NCBI RefSeq assembly: GCF_963678635.1
Contig: NC_087064.1
Location: 75,170,213-75,234,212 of the forward strand
Length of the DNA stretch: 64,000 nucleotides
Source: Symsagittifera roscoffensis
Taxonomy: Eukaryota; Xenacoelomorpha; Acoela; Convolutidae
Reading direction: 5' to 3'
This document shows, piece after piece, positions 10,216 to 21,900 of the stretch. The notes under the pieces are model-generated. The model was not told where the DNA came from. It saw only the letters and a program-made list of their open reading frames with translations, and did not search any database. Numbering within the stretch: the stretch's first letter is position 1; each line of letters begins with the position of its first letter. The position numbers and the translations under genes were made by a program.

Positions 10216-10920
10216 CAGTGCTGATTTAAATTATCCGGACAAAACGAACAAAACTTGAATTTTCAAACGCGTTTTTTTCAAATTGGGTTAAGATTAGACA
10301 AAAAGTAAAAAGAGCAAAAGTTGCTTAGAATTTCATCAAACTTAATATGGTGCTATTTTTCTCCGAAATTCTCAACCAAAATTTTACCATAAAAATGGGT
10401 CATTTTGGCTTTTTTCAATTAATCAAGAATTACACTGAAACTTCTTTGTTAGTTGAAAAAATTACATCACAAGAAGCCTCTTACGCAGCTCAACAAAGTT
10501 TAAGAAGGGTTAAATCTCCAAAAGTTTGCGCAAATTGTTTAAAATTTGTTTTTAAACAGAGATTCTGGGTTTTATAAAGTAAAAATCACATTTATTGACT
10601 ATCAAGTAAAAACTTTTTCTCCTATACTGGTTTTTGGAGATTTAAAACTTGTTGGGCTATGTAGGAGGCTTCGTGTGATGTAATTTTTTCATCAGTTAAC
10701 AAAGTAATTTTTGTGTAATTCTTGATTAATTGAAAAAAGCCAAAATGACCCATATGGGTAAAATTTTGGTTGAGAATTTCGGAGAAAAAGAGCACCATAT
10801 TAATTTTGATGAAATTCTATGCAACTTTTGTTCTCTTCACTTTTTGTCTAATCTTAACCCAATTTGAGAAAAACGGGTTTGAAAATTCAAGTTTTGTCCG
10901 GATAATTTAAATCAGCACTG
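10216..10920. mobile_element. Tc1/mariner-type foldback MITE, 705 bp
   Basis: Two inverted arms of roughly 300 bases (10216-10540 and 10620-10920) end in CAGTGCTGATTTAAATTATC and its complement. The element is flanked on both sides by TA, the Tc1/mariner target duplication. The centre is about 80 bases and no transposase is encoded. The 76-codon open frame inside is a product of the arm. It lies in the intron of the UBE2L-like gene. Confidence 0.85.
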
Positions 10921-10969
10921 TATATCATTGATTCATTTTTTGAACCATATGATCATGATACCAAATTGT

Positions 10970-11450
10970 TTATTCTTCCGACCATTGAAATTGAGCAAGA
11001 ATTTTGTATTCGGATGTGTTTTAATTTTTTGTTTTCAACACAAAATTAGGTACCACAAATCATGATCGGAAAAGGTTGAGTGATATATCATATTGAAGTC
11101 CTTCCAGTCGTGATTCGAACATAAGAGAACTTTTTCAAGAGGTCCCAGTGTAAAGAAAACCGGTTTAAAAATTTTGATTTTTTGTCTAATTTTTTTTATA
11201 ATAGCTTTTAATTCAAGTTGAGCCGTGAAATGTTAGTTTTAATCCAGTAAGATAAGTTTCCTTAGTTTCTTTTAGCGTCTTCTTCAGAAAAGAAACTTTT
11301 CAAAACACCTTTTTTGAAAGCTTAATATTTATCATTTTTCTCCATTTTTTGAGAAAATCTGTTGTCAAATATATATAATATTTTTTTCTATCTAAGTTTT
11401 TTAATTGTTGTGTTCGGAACTGTTAGTGCTACTTGCACAGACAGGGCATC
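10970..11450. repeat. Dispersed repeat family B, copy 1
   Basis: Shares with 33035-33680 and 53440-54020 the blocks ttccgaccattgaaattg, ggtaccacaaat.atgatcgg, gatatatcatat, and cgtgattcgaac. It ends near a diverged form of the 3' block at 11410-11450 (gttcggaactgttagtgctacttgcacag). No coding content. Located in the UBE2L intron. Confidence 0.6.
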
Positions 11451-11721
11451 ATTGTTGAGTTTTCAAAATGCTGGCTCAGAATAAATAAGTTGCTTAAAGT
11501 TTCGAAAAGAGAAATTCGTTAAAACCAATTACTTCGAGTGAAATAAACGCGTCTGATTGGCTAGTCATACTGTTACTGTTGATGAGAGTTGCATATGAAC
11601 AAATTTCGAAAAAAGCGAAGTAATAGTTTTTAGATATTTTTGATTTTTTATTGATTATATGATGATCGGAACTATTTTGCTATAACCAGCTATTCTTGTT
11701 TTATGTATCTCTTTGTTACAG

Positions 11722-12022
11722 GGTCCAAATTGATTTCCCTACGGACTACCCGTTCAAGCCTCCGAAGATCAAATTTCTTTCCCAAATATATCACCCCAAC
11801 GTAGATGAAAAGGGTCAGGTATGTTTGCCTCTGATCCTACCCGACAACTGGAAGCCGGCTATTAAAGCTATCAGGGTGATGGAGGAACTGAAACGACTAG
11901 TCGAGAACCCTGAATGTGATCATGCCCTCAGGAACGAAGTGGCGGACGAGTACGTGAACAACAAGTCCAAGTTCATGAAAATTGCGAAGGAAACATTCGA
12001 AAAGAATGGCGCGTCACTGTGA
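11722..12022 (+). CDS. UBE2L3/UbcH7-like ubiquitin-conjugating enzyme, coding exon 2 (catalytic)
   Basis: Acceptor ttgttacag ends at 11721. One base completes Lys57, then VQIDFPTDYPFKPPKIKF follows. The HPN motif is residues 81-83 and the catalytic cysteine is Cys91 in GQVCLP, with NWKPAIKAIRV after it as in UbcH7. Phe68 (YPFKPP) is at the E3-contact position. The frame ends with TGA at 12020-12022. Roughly 850 bases separate this stop from the first ABCA exon on the same strand. All core E2 residues are present, so the gene looks functional. Confidence 0.93.
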
Positions 12023-12869
12023 TAGAGATTGAACCTTAATTTGAAAATATGATGCTAAATTTATAGCTAATGCCAAATTGTCAACCAATATTAACTAAGT
12101 GAATTAACTCAAACATCTTTCACCTTTTTCATTGCGTAAAAACGGTGTAAAGAAAATTGAATTCATCGAAAAAGCGCCGGTTTTGATCGATTATGCTGCG
12201 CGAAATCACTGATTGTGCGACCAATTTGACATTAACTATATTAACTTTAATCTGGTCCAAAATTGAGTTGAATATTATGTCGAACAATTTGAAACAATAT
12301 GAATTGTTTGCTGATGAAATTTTCTGAGTTGTGTTCTTGAATGGCGTGAACTAGACGGCATGTTGAGAAAATGAAGATGATAATCAAGTTGAAACTGGTG
12401 TTTGGGACGATCAATTTTCCACATATTAATTGCACACAGTCTGGTGCTATGTTTACAAATGATAATGTAATGTTTTTTATTAATGAAGTTTTTTTACCGT
12501 TTATTTTGCTAAATTCAAAGTGTCGCAAAGTGTTAAATATAAAAAAAATAGTTTTTCTCTAAAATGGTTTTCATGATTTGAATTTTTGTGCCAATCCCAG
12601 ATTTTTTTACTTATAAATATTCCGCGAAACACGAAAAAACGAAGTGATCTTATTCTTTTCTTTCCGCGGAGACATGAAATTAAAAAAAAACTTGAAAAAT
12701 TTGTGGAACAGTTTTCTTTTTCTTTAACTTTGTAGTTATGTGCTAATAATTGGTAAATGAAGAATTTTTTCATTCACGTATGCTTTGTAGTTATGTGCTA
12801 ATAATTGGTAAATGAAGAATTGAGTTTTTTCAGGGGACATATGTGTTACTGAAGTCACCCCACCACAAC
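12023..12869. other. Spacer between UBE2L-like and ABCA genes
   Basis: AT-rich, without a recognisable gene. The ABCA start exon is preceded by an acceptor-like tttttcag ending at 12833; its reading frame is open between that site and the ATG at 12870, so a 5' UTR (or less likely a longer N-terminus) joins there. Confidence 0.5.
12730..12822. repeat. Short direct duplication upstream of ABCA exon 1
   Basis: The block ctttgtagttatgtgctaat...ggtaaatgaagaatt occurs twice, starting at about 12729 and 12782, offset about 53 bases, directly before the polypyrimidine/acceptor at 12833. Confidence 0.9.
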
Positions 12870-12968
12870 ATGGGCAATTTAAGCAGTGGAAGTCACTCAA
12901 TATACATGTTCTTCAGGCAGCTTCGATTGCTCCTCTGGAAGAATGCGGTCTTGAAAAAACGAACGCCG
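12870..12968 (+). CDS. ABCA exon 1 (start, residues 1-33)
   Basis: ATG at 12870; encodes MGNLSSGSHSIYMFFRQL then RLLLWKN, the motif found at the N-terminus of ABCA proteins, and ends ..KKRTP. The donor ccg|GTAATT keeps phase 0. The start is chosen because family members begin shortly before this motif. Confidence 0.85.
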
Positions 12969-15900
12969 GTAATTAATTTTTACCAATTGAAATTGTGAAG
13001 TTGCCTCATTTTGATATGGATCTGATCACATACAATTAATTTTGTACCTGCCTTACAAAAGCAAAGGCCTAAAGAGCCGCATTTTTCGACTTTATTAAAT
13101 TTAACAAAATGTCAATAGGAGTTGAAATTATATGATGTGTTTAATCGTTTTCCTCTAAAAATTTGCTTAAAATCTCCAAATCAGTTGAAATTACTTTTGT
13201 ACCTTCCTTATAGAATTGAAGGTCCAACGAGCCGCGATTTTCGACATTTTTAAATTTAACAAAATGTCAACAGAAGTTAAAACGAAATGGTGTGTTTAAA
13301 CGTTTTCCGCTTAAAATATGCTTAAAATCTCCAAATCAGCTTTATCAATTCCTGCGAAATTTTACTGTTGCTAACTTTTAGGTGGTGACACTGTTGGAAA
13401 CTATCATCCCACTGGTCATCTTCATCATCTTGGTGCTGATGCGGATGCGACTGCCTCCCGTGGAGCAGCCGATCCAGATGCCCAAACACCAGCCCCTAGT
13501 CTCCGCTGGACTGGTGCCTCTCATTCAGAGCGTCTGCATCAACGAGAAAGTGTGCAAACCATACGGGGTGCCGAAAGGAACTTAGTGAGTGCTTTTCACT
13601 GTTGCTTTAACAAAATTTACTTCAGATGGCGTATAAAAATATTTGGGCGAATGTAATTGTATTACTTTTGAAAGCAGACTCGTTTCTGATCAAACGAAAC
13701 AGGGCGGATATGCCCCCGCCCCCGCCCCCGCCCCTTCAGGGATTCAGCCCCCTTACTACCCAAATCCACCTCCCCCGCTACCCTCCTTTGGTACTATTTT
13801 TCGACATCAATTTTTAGCCAGCGGACCCTAAAGTTTTTCTAAAGGAGCCAATATATAATATTTTTGAGGGGGAGTGTGCCAATTTACCAAGAACCTTAAA
13901 AAGAACTCAGTAGTTATCTAGGAGCACATTTGCCAATGGAAGTATCGAATTAATATTTAGACTTCTATATACGTGTTTGTGTTTCAGTTTTCATAAACTG
14001 CTAAACGACCTTCACTCGCTGCACAGCGAGTTAGCTGCTTCGAACACTGAGGAAACAGAAGATAACCTGAGGTCTCTTCTCTTCATCAGCAGAAAAGAGT
14101 TGGCAGCGGCTGGCATTGACCGAACTGCAATGCTGCAAGAACTCACAAATGCGAACATAGTTATGAATGAAAGTCAGTTGCTAAGATCAAATAAACACCA
14201 TTTTTTTTACACAAGGTTGTGTGATAGTATGAACTCTTTTTTTTTCAAACTAAGTCACAAATATTGTTGCGATAAAATGTGTTCATTTTGAAAGTGTTCA
14301 TTTTGATCAATTACCAGCTATTAGTACCGCCAACGCAAAGAGTGGATATTAACACAGACTATTATATTACAAACAGCACTAGCACTTTAGCTTCTAGGTA
14401 TCATGGATCTGTAGCATAGAGGTAGGGAAGGAGACCTGCAACAAAATAAGAGGGTTCGAACCTGGGCAGAGTCGGATGTTTTAATGAATTTTTCGTTTGC
14501 TAATTAAAATGCGTCCGCTCTATAAATTGAGGCATGCTAGTTGGTAATTTTCTTTTTTTTTATATTGACTGGTACTGCTAATGCGTCATAATTTACTTGC
14601 GTCACTTAAGAAATTTTGTAGACTCAAAGTTGTACTCATTCAGTTTTTTCTAGTAGCGTTATCGGTCATAGTTTTGCTTGTGTATGCGAAGTGCAACTTC
14701 GCCTCTGTGTAAAAATTGGGTACCAAAAATGGCCCAGCTTTCTTCTAATCACGGGAAGGAATTCATATATAATAAAGTACCACCCGAAAAAAAAACATGA
14801 AGAAGAGGTTGAATATATGCAAAAAACTGACTGGTTAAATTATGCAAAAATGCTGGATCCCGCTTTAACTTGACGGTTATTTCCCTCAGATTGTCAAAAA
14901 TGTTTTCTTTAGCAATAAATTTCTCACATCATAAATTTTTTAGCAAAAAAATTCTCAACGGTTTTCCTGACGAATGAGACATTCCGATTAGAAGCAAGGC
15001 GGCTGATAGACAAGTACAAGACCAGCAGGATGCTCGGAAGAAGATTCAAAGAAGCAAGTGAAGATAATACAGGCCTCTTTTCAGAAGACAAGGTTTGTAT
15101 TACAGCTTCCTTGCATAAACCGGGACCAATGTAATTCAGACTCCTATATAGGTGGTGAGGACTTTTAAGAGTAATGAACGTAGTGAAGACTCTTATATAG
15201 GTCTTGCAAATTTTTTTTCTCAGGAAAGTCTTAAAATATTGATGCACTTAGGTATCATGCTTTTTTTGAGTTCAATTGAAAATCATCTGCTGAAAGTGAC
15301 GCAAATAGCACTCTCAAAATATAAACGTGGCAATGGCGCGAAAAAACGTGAACGAGATCTAATTTCGAAAGTGGAATTTAGTTTTGAGAATCAGAAAAAA
15401 AACTACCAGTTCATCCAGTTTTCTCAAATTGGGTTAATGTTATCAAAAAGCGCCGATCATAAATCGTTCTAGAAATTCAAAGAGTTTAAAGGGCATCTAT
15501 TTTTTATCTTTGAAGATCGAAAGTTGATATTTTTTTAATCAAAATCAGTGTATTTTTTAATGTTTACTTGCGTTCATTACTCTTTTTCAATCTTCGATTG
15601 GCTTTGTTTTATTTTTTGTTCATGAAAGGTTTTGTTCACGCCCAAATTTGATTTTTCACAGTCTGATTTTATCGAATTCTAATTTCAAAAGTGGATTTTA
15701 CTTTGCAGATTTCCCAGCGAAATAAAATGTTTGCCTGGTAATTCAGTTTCAAACAGGGTTAAGTTTATCAAAATGTGTCAATCAGAACTTTCAGGTCATA
15801 TACATTTTTTTACTTTAGTTGAAGTTGAAATTCTTAAGTTGAAGCGTTATCAAAAACAAGTAGTTTTTCTGTTTCCTTGCGTTCATTGACTCTTTATTTT

Positions 15901-18900
15901 ATTATGTGTACCGTACATTTAATCAAGAATTTGGACTGTTACAAGAAAGTATGTCTTTCAACTCTTAAACCGATAGATAATGAAGATGTAGGAAAAAGCT
16001 GCCATCGAAGATGACAATGTTGTTTTAGCTGGTGATGTTGATGAGTCTCTCTGACAAGACGCCCGAATTGATGCAATGGCTGGGATTTCTACCAGAAGAC
16101 ACATGTGATTCCTTAGGTAAGCTACCATAAAAATAAATATGCAAACATTTCGAGGGGTAGGACAAAAGCATGTAATTGAATGAATGTTTTAAAAATAATA
16201 ATGAAGAATTGATAGGTAAAAAAACCTCAGTGTGGCGAAATTATAGAATCTTATGACAGATCTTTTTTCTTTCTCCTTTTTACGAACAAAATTGGTTTTT
16301 TGTGTGCAAGCCATTGATAAAACAAGGTTTTGAATGAAGGCCAATTGTCTTCATTCAAAAATCGGCAATGAAGACCAGATGCTATGTAATGAAGAGCTCT
16401 TCTGACATACTGGAAAGATGCTTCTCGAGGAAACTACCCATGAACGGCATGTCACAGGATCTTAATTTCATGTTTCAGAAAATATGGCGTTGTGGCGCAT
16501 CGGTAGTGATGGTGCCCAGCAATCATATGATTGCGGGTTCAAATCGCACGTGCGCTGCAATTTACAAGATGCCCTCTTGCAAGATTGCCATATCTTAGTT
16601 AACCTTAAATAATTAACCTTCGGGCTAGACCCCCGGGTGGTTAACTAAAAAAGAGGAAACTTTCTAGTTTATTTAATACCTACTATTGAAGAGGTAGATG
16701 ATTCACATGATTGTTGCAGTTGATGAAAATTACGACAGACGGAAACTGACTCAGGCAGCTCTAGAGATGTGGCACCAAATACAGCCTGACTTGTGTGCCA
16801 ACTACGAGAAACTGACTATGCAGGATGTAGATCTGAAGAGGTTCGAGAAGTTGAACTTGGAGACACATCAATTTCTCATGCTGCAACACTGGCAGTCCTT
16901 CCTCGACAAGAACCTCAAGATATTGTTCACGCCTGTGACTGAAGACACTGAAAAAATTGTGGCAGAGGTCAGTCGGTTTTTTCTCTGTTTCAGCTGGATC
17001 ATTTTGACAGCATTATACCTTGAAATTTTTTGGAGTTATCAATTGTTACAATTTTTGTTTTGGTGTTTTTTTTGCTTCCAGTGTGCTTATCAGGTCAGAT
17101 ATTATCTTTTTTGGTCTAGATTTTGTGAGCTATAAATATGTTTCTATTCAAAGTTTGTATTTTTTGTATGTAAATGAAAGAAGTGATTTTCACTTATATA
17201 GGTTTCCTATTTCGTTAAACTTCCCAATTGTATGTTGGCTATGTTTTATGTAAGTTGTTAATTAACAACTTCGATATTGTATTGTTTCAGTTTTGTGTTT
17301 GTCTCTTTTTTCTTCTATTTATTCGGCTTGTAAATCCACCATTTGCTTTACAGATTTATGTTATGCCTGTTCAGTAGGCAGGGGAATTAAAAGCTATATG
17401 AACTTAGTTCGCTTTCCACTTAGTCTGACCTTGATTGACGTTGTATTTGAATTAATTGATGAAGCTTAAGCCACATATGAGGTCTACTTGGGTGAATGAA
17501 TACTATACAACTTAAATCCCACTCATCATTATATAGTTTCATCAAGGTTGTTTCAACTGATAAAACTAAATGGTTTCGAATTGATAAGACATGTTTTCAG
17601 CTGAGATGATTCATGCCGTATTAGGGCATCAGATAACTCGTAAGACGTAGAAAACTTATCAATATGCTAAAAAGATGGAAAATTTTCAAACACAGGCTTG
17701 TCATGGTAAACATTGCAAAATACATTTATAATATATCAAATTGCAAAGGAGGTTTATGTTAATTTCAATGAAAAACGAACGCATAAAATGTAAAAAATGT
17801 TTTTTTTTGATAAATCAAAAATTGAGATCCGCGAATCTTGGAAGACATCTTGCTGACAGCATACTTAACACGTTAGAAACAGCTGTGGAAACAAAAATAC
17901 ATTTTATACGATCGAGATCACATTTTTTATATAAGCTTTCCTTTTTTTAGAATTATCTTATTAAGAGTCGATAAAGCAGCTCTGATTGAGGTCGTGATAA
18001 TTTTTTTGTCAAATTTACTTTTCGCGATTAGAATTTTGATTTTTGTAAGTTCAGTTCGTTTTTTTTTGTTACAAGGAAAGCAAATTCCACTATCGAACAC
18101 CAAAAGTGTAAAGGTCAGGAAAAACGTGATCGATTTCTGTTTTCGAAAGTGATATCTAATTATCATATTTCCCAGCGAAAAAAATTAGTTATGATCCAGT
18201 TTTCTCAAATTGGGATAGTTATATCAATCAGAATAATAATTTGTTCTTGAAAGTCAGAGAGCTTTAAAGCCATCTTTTTTTTGAAATTTAAAAGTTGAGT
18301 TTTTCAATAATAAGTCAGTTCACTGAATCTTTTCCAACTGTCTGTTGGTAATGTTAATTAATTGTAATTCCTTTTCATTTCAAGTGGTTGCCATGTTAAA
18401 TAAAGTCGATTTCAATTCATGTGGGCGCCATGTTAAACAATGTCGTTTTCAATTGCTTTGGGTGCCATGTTCAAGATTGCACCTCTCGTAACGTTTAAGA
18501 ATTCTATGATATATTTAAATGCGGGCTTCACTATCTCGTGTAAGCTAAACTTTTCACGTTTAAGCTATATCGTATCTAGCCATGGTTAAGAATTTTGTTT
18601 CCTGATTGAATTGAGTGTAAATTTGAAATTAACAACCCAATAGTGGGAAGTTGTCAGGGTTTCCCCAGAGATTGCCAATGGGTCCTCCAAATATGAATAC
18701 GCAAATCTTTTTATCTTTTTAGTTGACGAGATACGGCGATTCTTGTGATTTTTTTGATTTTTTAAAGAAAATCTAGATATAAAAATTCCACAAATTTTAA
18801 AAATTTTATTGCTGTACATGCGTACTCTCAGGTTACTCTCCTGCAGTTGCAATTCTTGCCTCTAAATATGACTGCTCAAATCCTTTTAGTTTACGACGAT

Positions 18901-21900
18901 TCTTATGATTTTTTTTTAAAAGTGTTCAGAAAACTTAGATTTAAAATTCTTAACCCTGTAGTTGGGTCCTGTCAGGTTACTATCAGGGGTTTAATATATT
19001 AGCTTGACAAAAGTTGAGTTTTTCAACTCTATAGCGAGGTGCTGTCAGGGTACTTTTAAGCCTTGCAAATATTGCCTCTAAATATGACTGCTCAAATCAT
19101 TTAAGTTTCCGAGATATGGCGTTTTTTAAATGGTTTTTGATAAATTTTCAAAACAGATTATTATGATGGAATTTAAAACCTATAAATGGTGCTGCCAGAG
19201 TAGTCTTAAAGGTTGTAAAGTTTGCCTACAACTGTGACTGCTGTAATCCTTTTAATTTTCCAGGTATGACCTTTTTTCGATACTTTTTTTAATATTAAAA
19301 AAAACTTTTAAATGTCTTGTGGTGGTTTTCGCAGTTTAATTTCAGATATTGAAGAATTTGTCTGTGAGTTTGAGCTAGAATTATCTGAGGCTCTCAGATA
19401 TGCCGTTTTTTATTTTTTTTTCAAAAAATTTAGATGCAAAAAAGTTTGAAAACCAACACTATGGTCTGGTGCTCAAGATCGTGGGATGCTCTCAAGATGA
19501 CTTGATTTATGAACTCGATGATTTAATATGGAAAGTGCAATATTTGTTATCGGCCATTTGAGGGTTTTGTTTGTGAGTTAAAAATACGAAGATCTGAAAC
19601 CCTGTAGTTTTGGAGATTTGACCATTAGCGTTGCTGGATTCCCAGTTTTATCCAGCTAGCTTAAATTAATGTTAATTTTGGCAAACAGTTTTGCTGCATA
19701 ATATTGACAGTTTAAAAGCTTGTTGTTCACTTTATGAGTAGGTATTGTTACGGTTATTGAAGCGTCAGTGGTAGAGTTGGATAGGGAGGGAAGTCGTCTT
19801 AGTGGCTCGAGGTTTGAAGTTTCAATCCAGTAAAGATCATGTAGTTTTCAAAGTTCTCTTGTAGTTCAATTTTCTTGCCTTTCTCTTTTTTACCTTTTTT
19901 AAAAGCTACTTCTTGGCGTTTTTGCTGTGTCTGTGTTTTCGAAAAACAGCTTCGCCTCTCTGTATTTGAAGCCGTCAAAAGTTTCTGTGAATGTATTCAG
20001 CCTAAAAATTAAACCTGCATCTTCCAAGGTTCTAACCAGCCATATATTTTTGAGTAATTGTTGAATTGATAAATTGTTTATTGAAGTTTTTAGTCAGAAC
20101 AAATTTTCAATTTTTGATAAGTCGCTTACTTTTCCTGAATCAGTTCAGTCTGTCAAAAACGTGTATTTTTCAAAGTTTCATCGTTTCACTGGCGAGAGCA
20201 AGTGACTTGTATTCGGAAACCCCACGTTTCCCCCACCCCCAAAGACAAGACTTTTTTATAAGGTCTGCTGATATGCTCAAGTGCGCCGACATGCTCAATT
20301 TCTTGAAAATTGATTTTTTTTTGGATTTGTTTTGTTGGTCTTAATTTCTGTCGGCTGATTTTTCGTTTTTCTTTCCTAATGCAGTTTATGTTATTGGCAC
20401 ACGTTTCATGCAGTTTTTTTTTCAAAGCTTGGGTTTTTAATTTTTGATTAAACAGGTTTAACTATAATTGAAATTTGAACTCCTTGTCAGTTTTTGATGC
20501 GGAGTTTCAAGGGCTAAGTTTTTCCTTTTTATAATAGGGATGGGTCGTTAACGCAGACCGGAATTTAGTAGAGCGCAGAGTCTTCATTTAAAGACATATG
20601 AAAGGAATGTATGAACATATGTATGCGGGTGCTTTCAAATCACAGAAAAAAAAATCGTTTGCAAGAGTCGCGGTTTGAATTTTGATTTCTTTTTGAGGTC
20701 GCATTCTTTCCTTTGTTTAGATACCGTCAGCTTAGTGTGTTATTACGAACCTTCTTTTTTTCTAGCCTAACTCTCTAATAAAAGTTCGGCTCTTTTCCAG
20801 TTCTCCCCTTTCAAATTGAATTTTGAAAAGTCTATTTACCGTTGTCACAATGCAATGAAATTTGGCGTGGTGAACAAATCGACAATTCTGAACTGATTTG
20901 TTCTTCATACTTTACAGCGTAACATCACGCATTTAGCCGTAATAACACGTAAAACAAATATAAACTCGGTATTTTGAGAAGTGGGAACTGGAAAAGAGCC
21001 AGAAGTTCATTAAAAGTGTTCACCTATTTGGAAATTTCACTGTATCATTGGAAATTGCATAGCATCTGTTCTTTGCTTTATTTGTTGCTAGTGTTTAATA
21101 TTCTATCTTCTGTTTACTAATAATTTTCCGTGGCTGAGTGGATAGTGTGTGTGACTCTTAATCTCAATGTCCCCAGGTTCGAATCTCAGACGCTGACGAA
21201 TTTTTGCTAATTCGAGGCTTATTTATTCTTTTTCGTATTGTACTTTATAAAGCAGCTTTTTGTCGTGTTCTCGTTATTCTTTGCGAGGCGAAGCTTCCTC
21301 TGTGTTAATGAAGATAATTTCCACTGTCGAACATCAAAAGTAAAATGGCCACGAAATACATGATTGACTACTTGTTTCAAATTACTGAGTCAATATGTTT
21401 TCTAAATGGTTAACTTAACGGAAAAAAAACGTTCAATCATCAAGAGTCTTTGAAATTCAAAGACCTTCAACGTGATGTATTTCTTCTCGAAAGTTGAAAA
21501 TTGTTCGAAACTTTCCAATCAAGTTTTCCAACTGCCTGTTGGCTACGTTCGCTTTTAACTCTTGCAAGTGCATATGTCTTGTCAGCGGGAAGTAGACCTT
21601 TTTCTATAAACAACCTTACTATGAATATGTGCGAATTTGACAATTGCTCTTTCTTCTGATATTTCGTGGTATTGCCTCTGTTTGGGGCTCCGTGGTTCGA
21701 TTCCGACAACTGCATGTGTTTTTGCCATAAGGAAATTTTCTGCATCGAAATCCAATAGTCAGATTATCGTGTTTGTTGGACTTGTTACGCATCACTTTTA
21801 TATTTACCCTTGCGATAAGCAAAGGTATTGCTATCGGGTACTAGACTTTTTTCCCTTAAACAACTTTGTCCACAGAATGGACGAAATGAAATTGTAACAA

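Noticed and set aside
10347..10577. 76-codon frame inside the foldback element
   Set aside because: Lies within an inverted-repeat arm with no transposase motif.
16486..16570. Possible functional tRNA gene
   Set aside because: A and B boxes and a T-stem are present, but the anticodon arm is a palindrome with a 4-base loop; called a SINE head instead.
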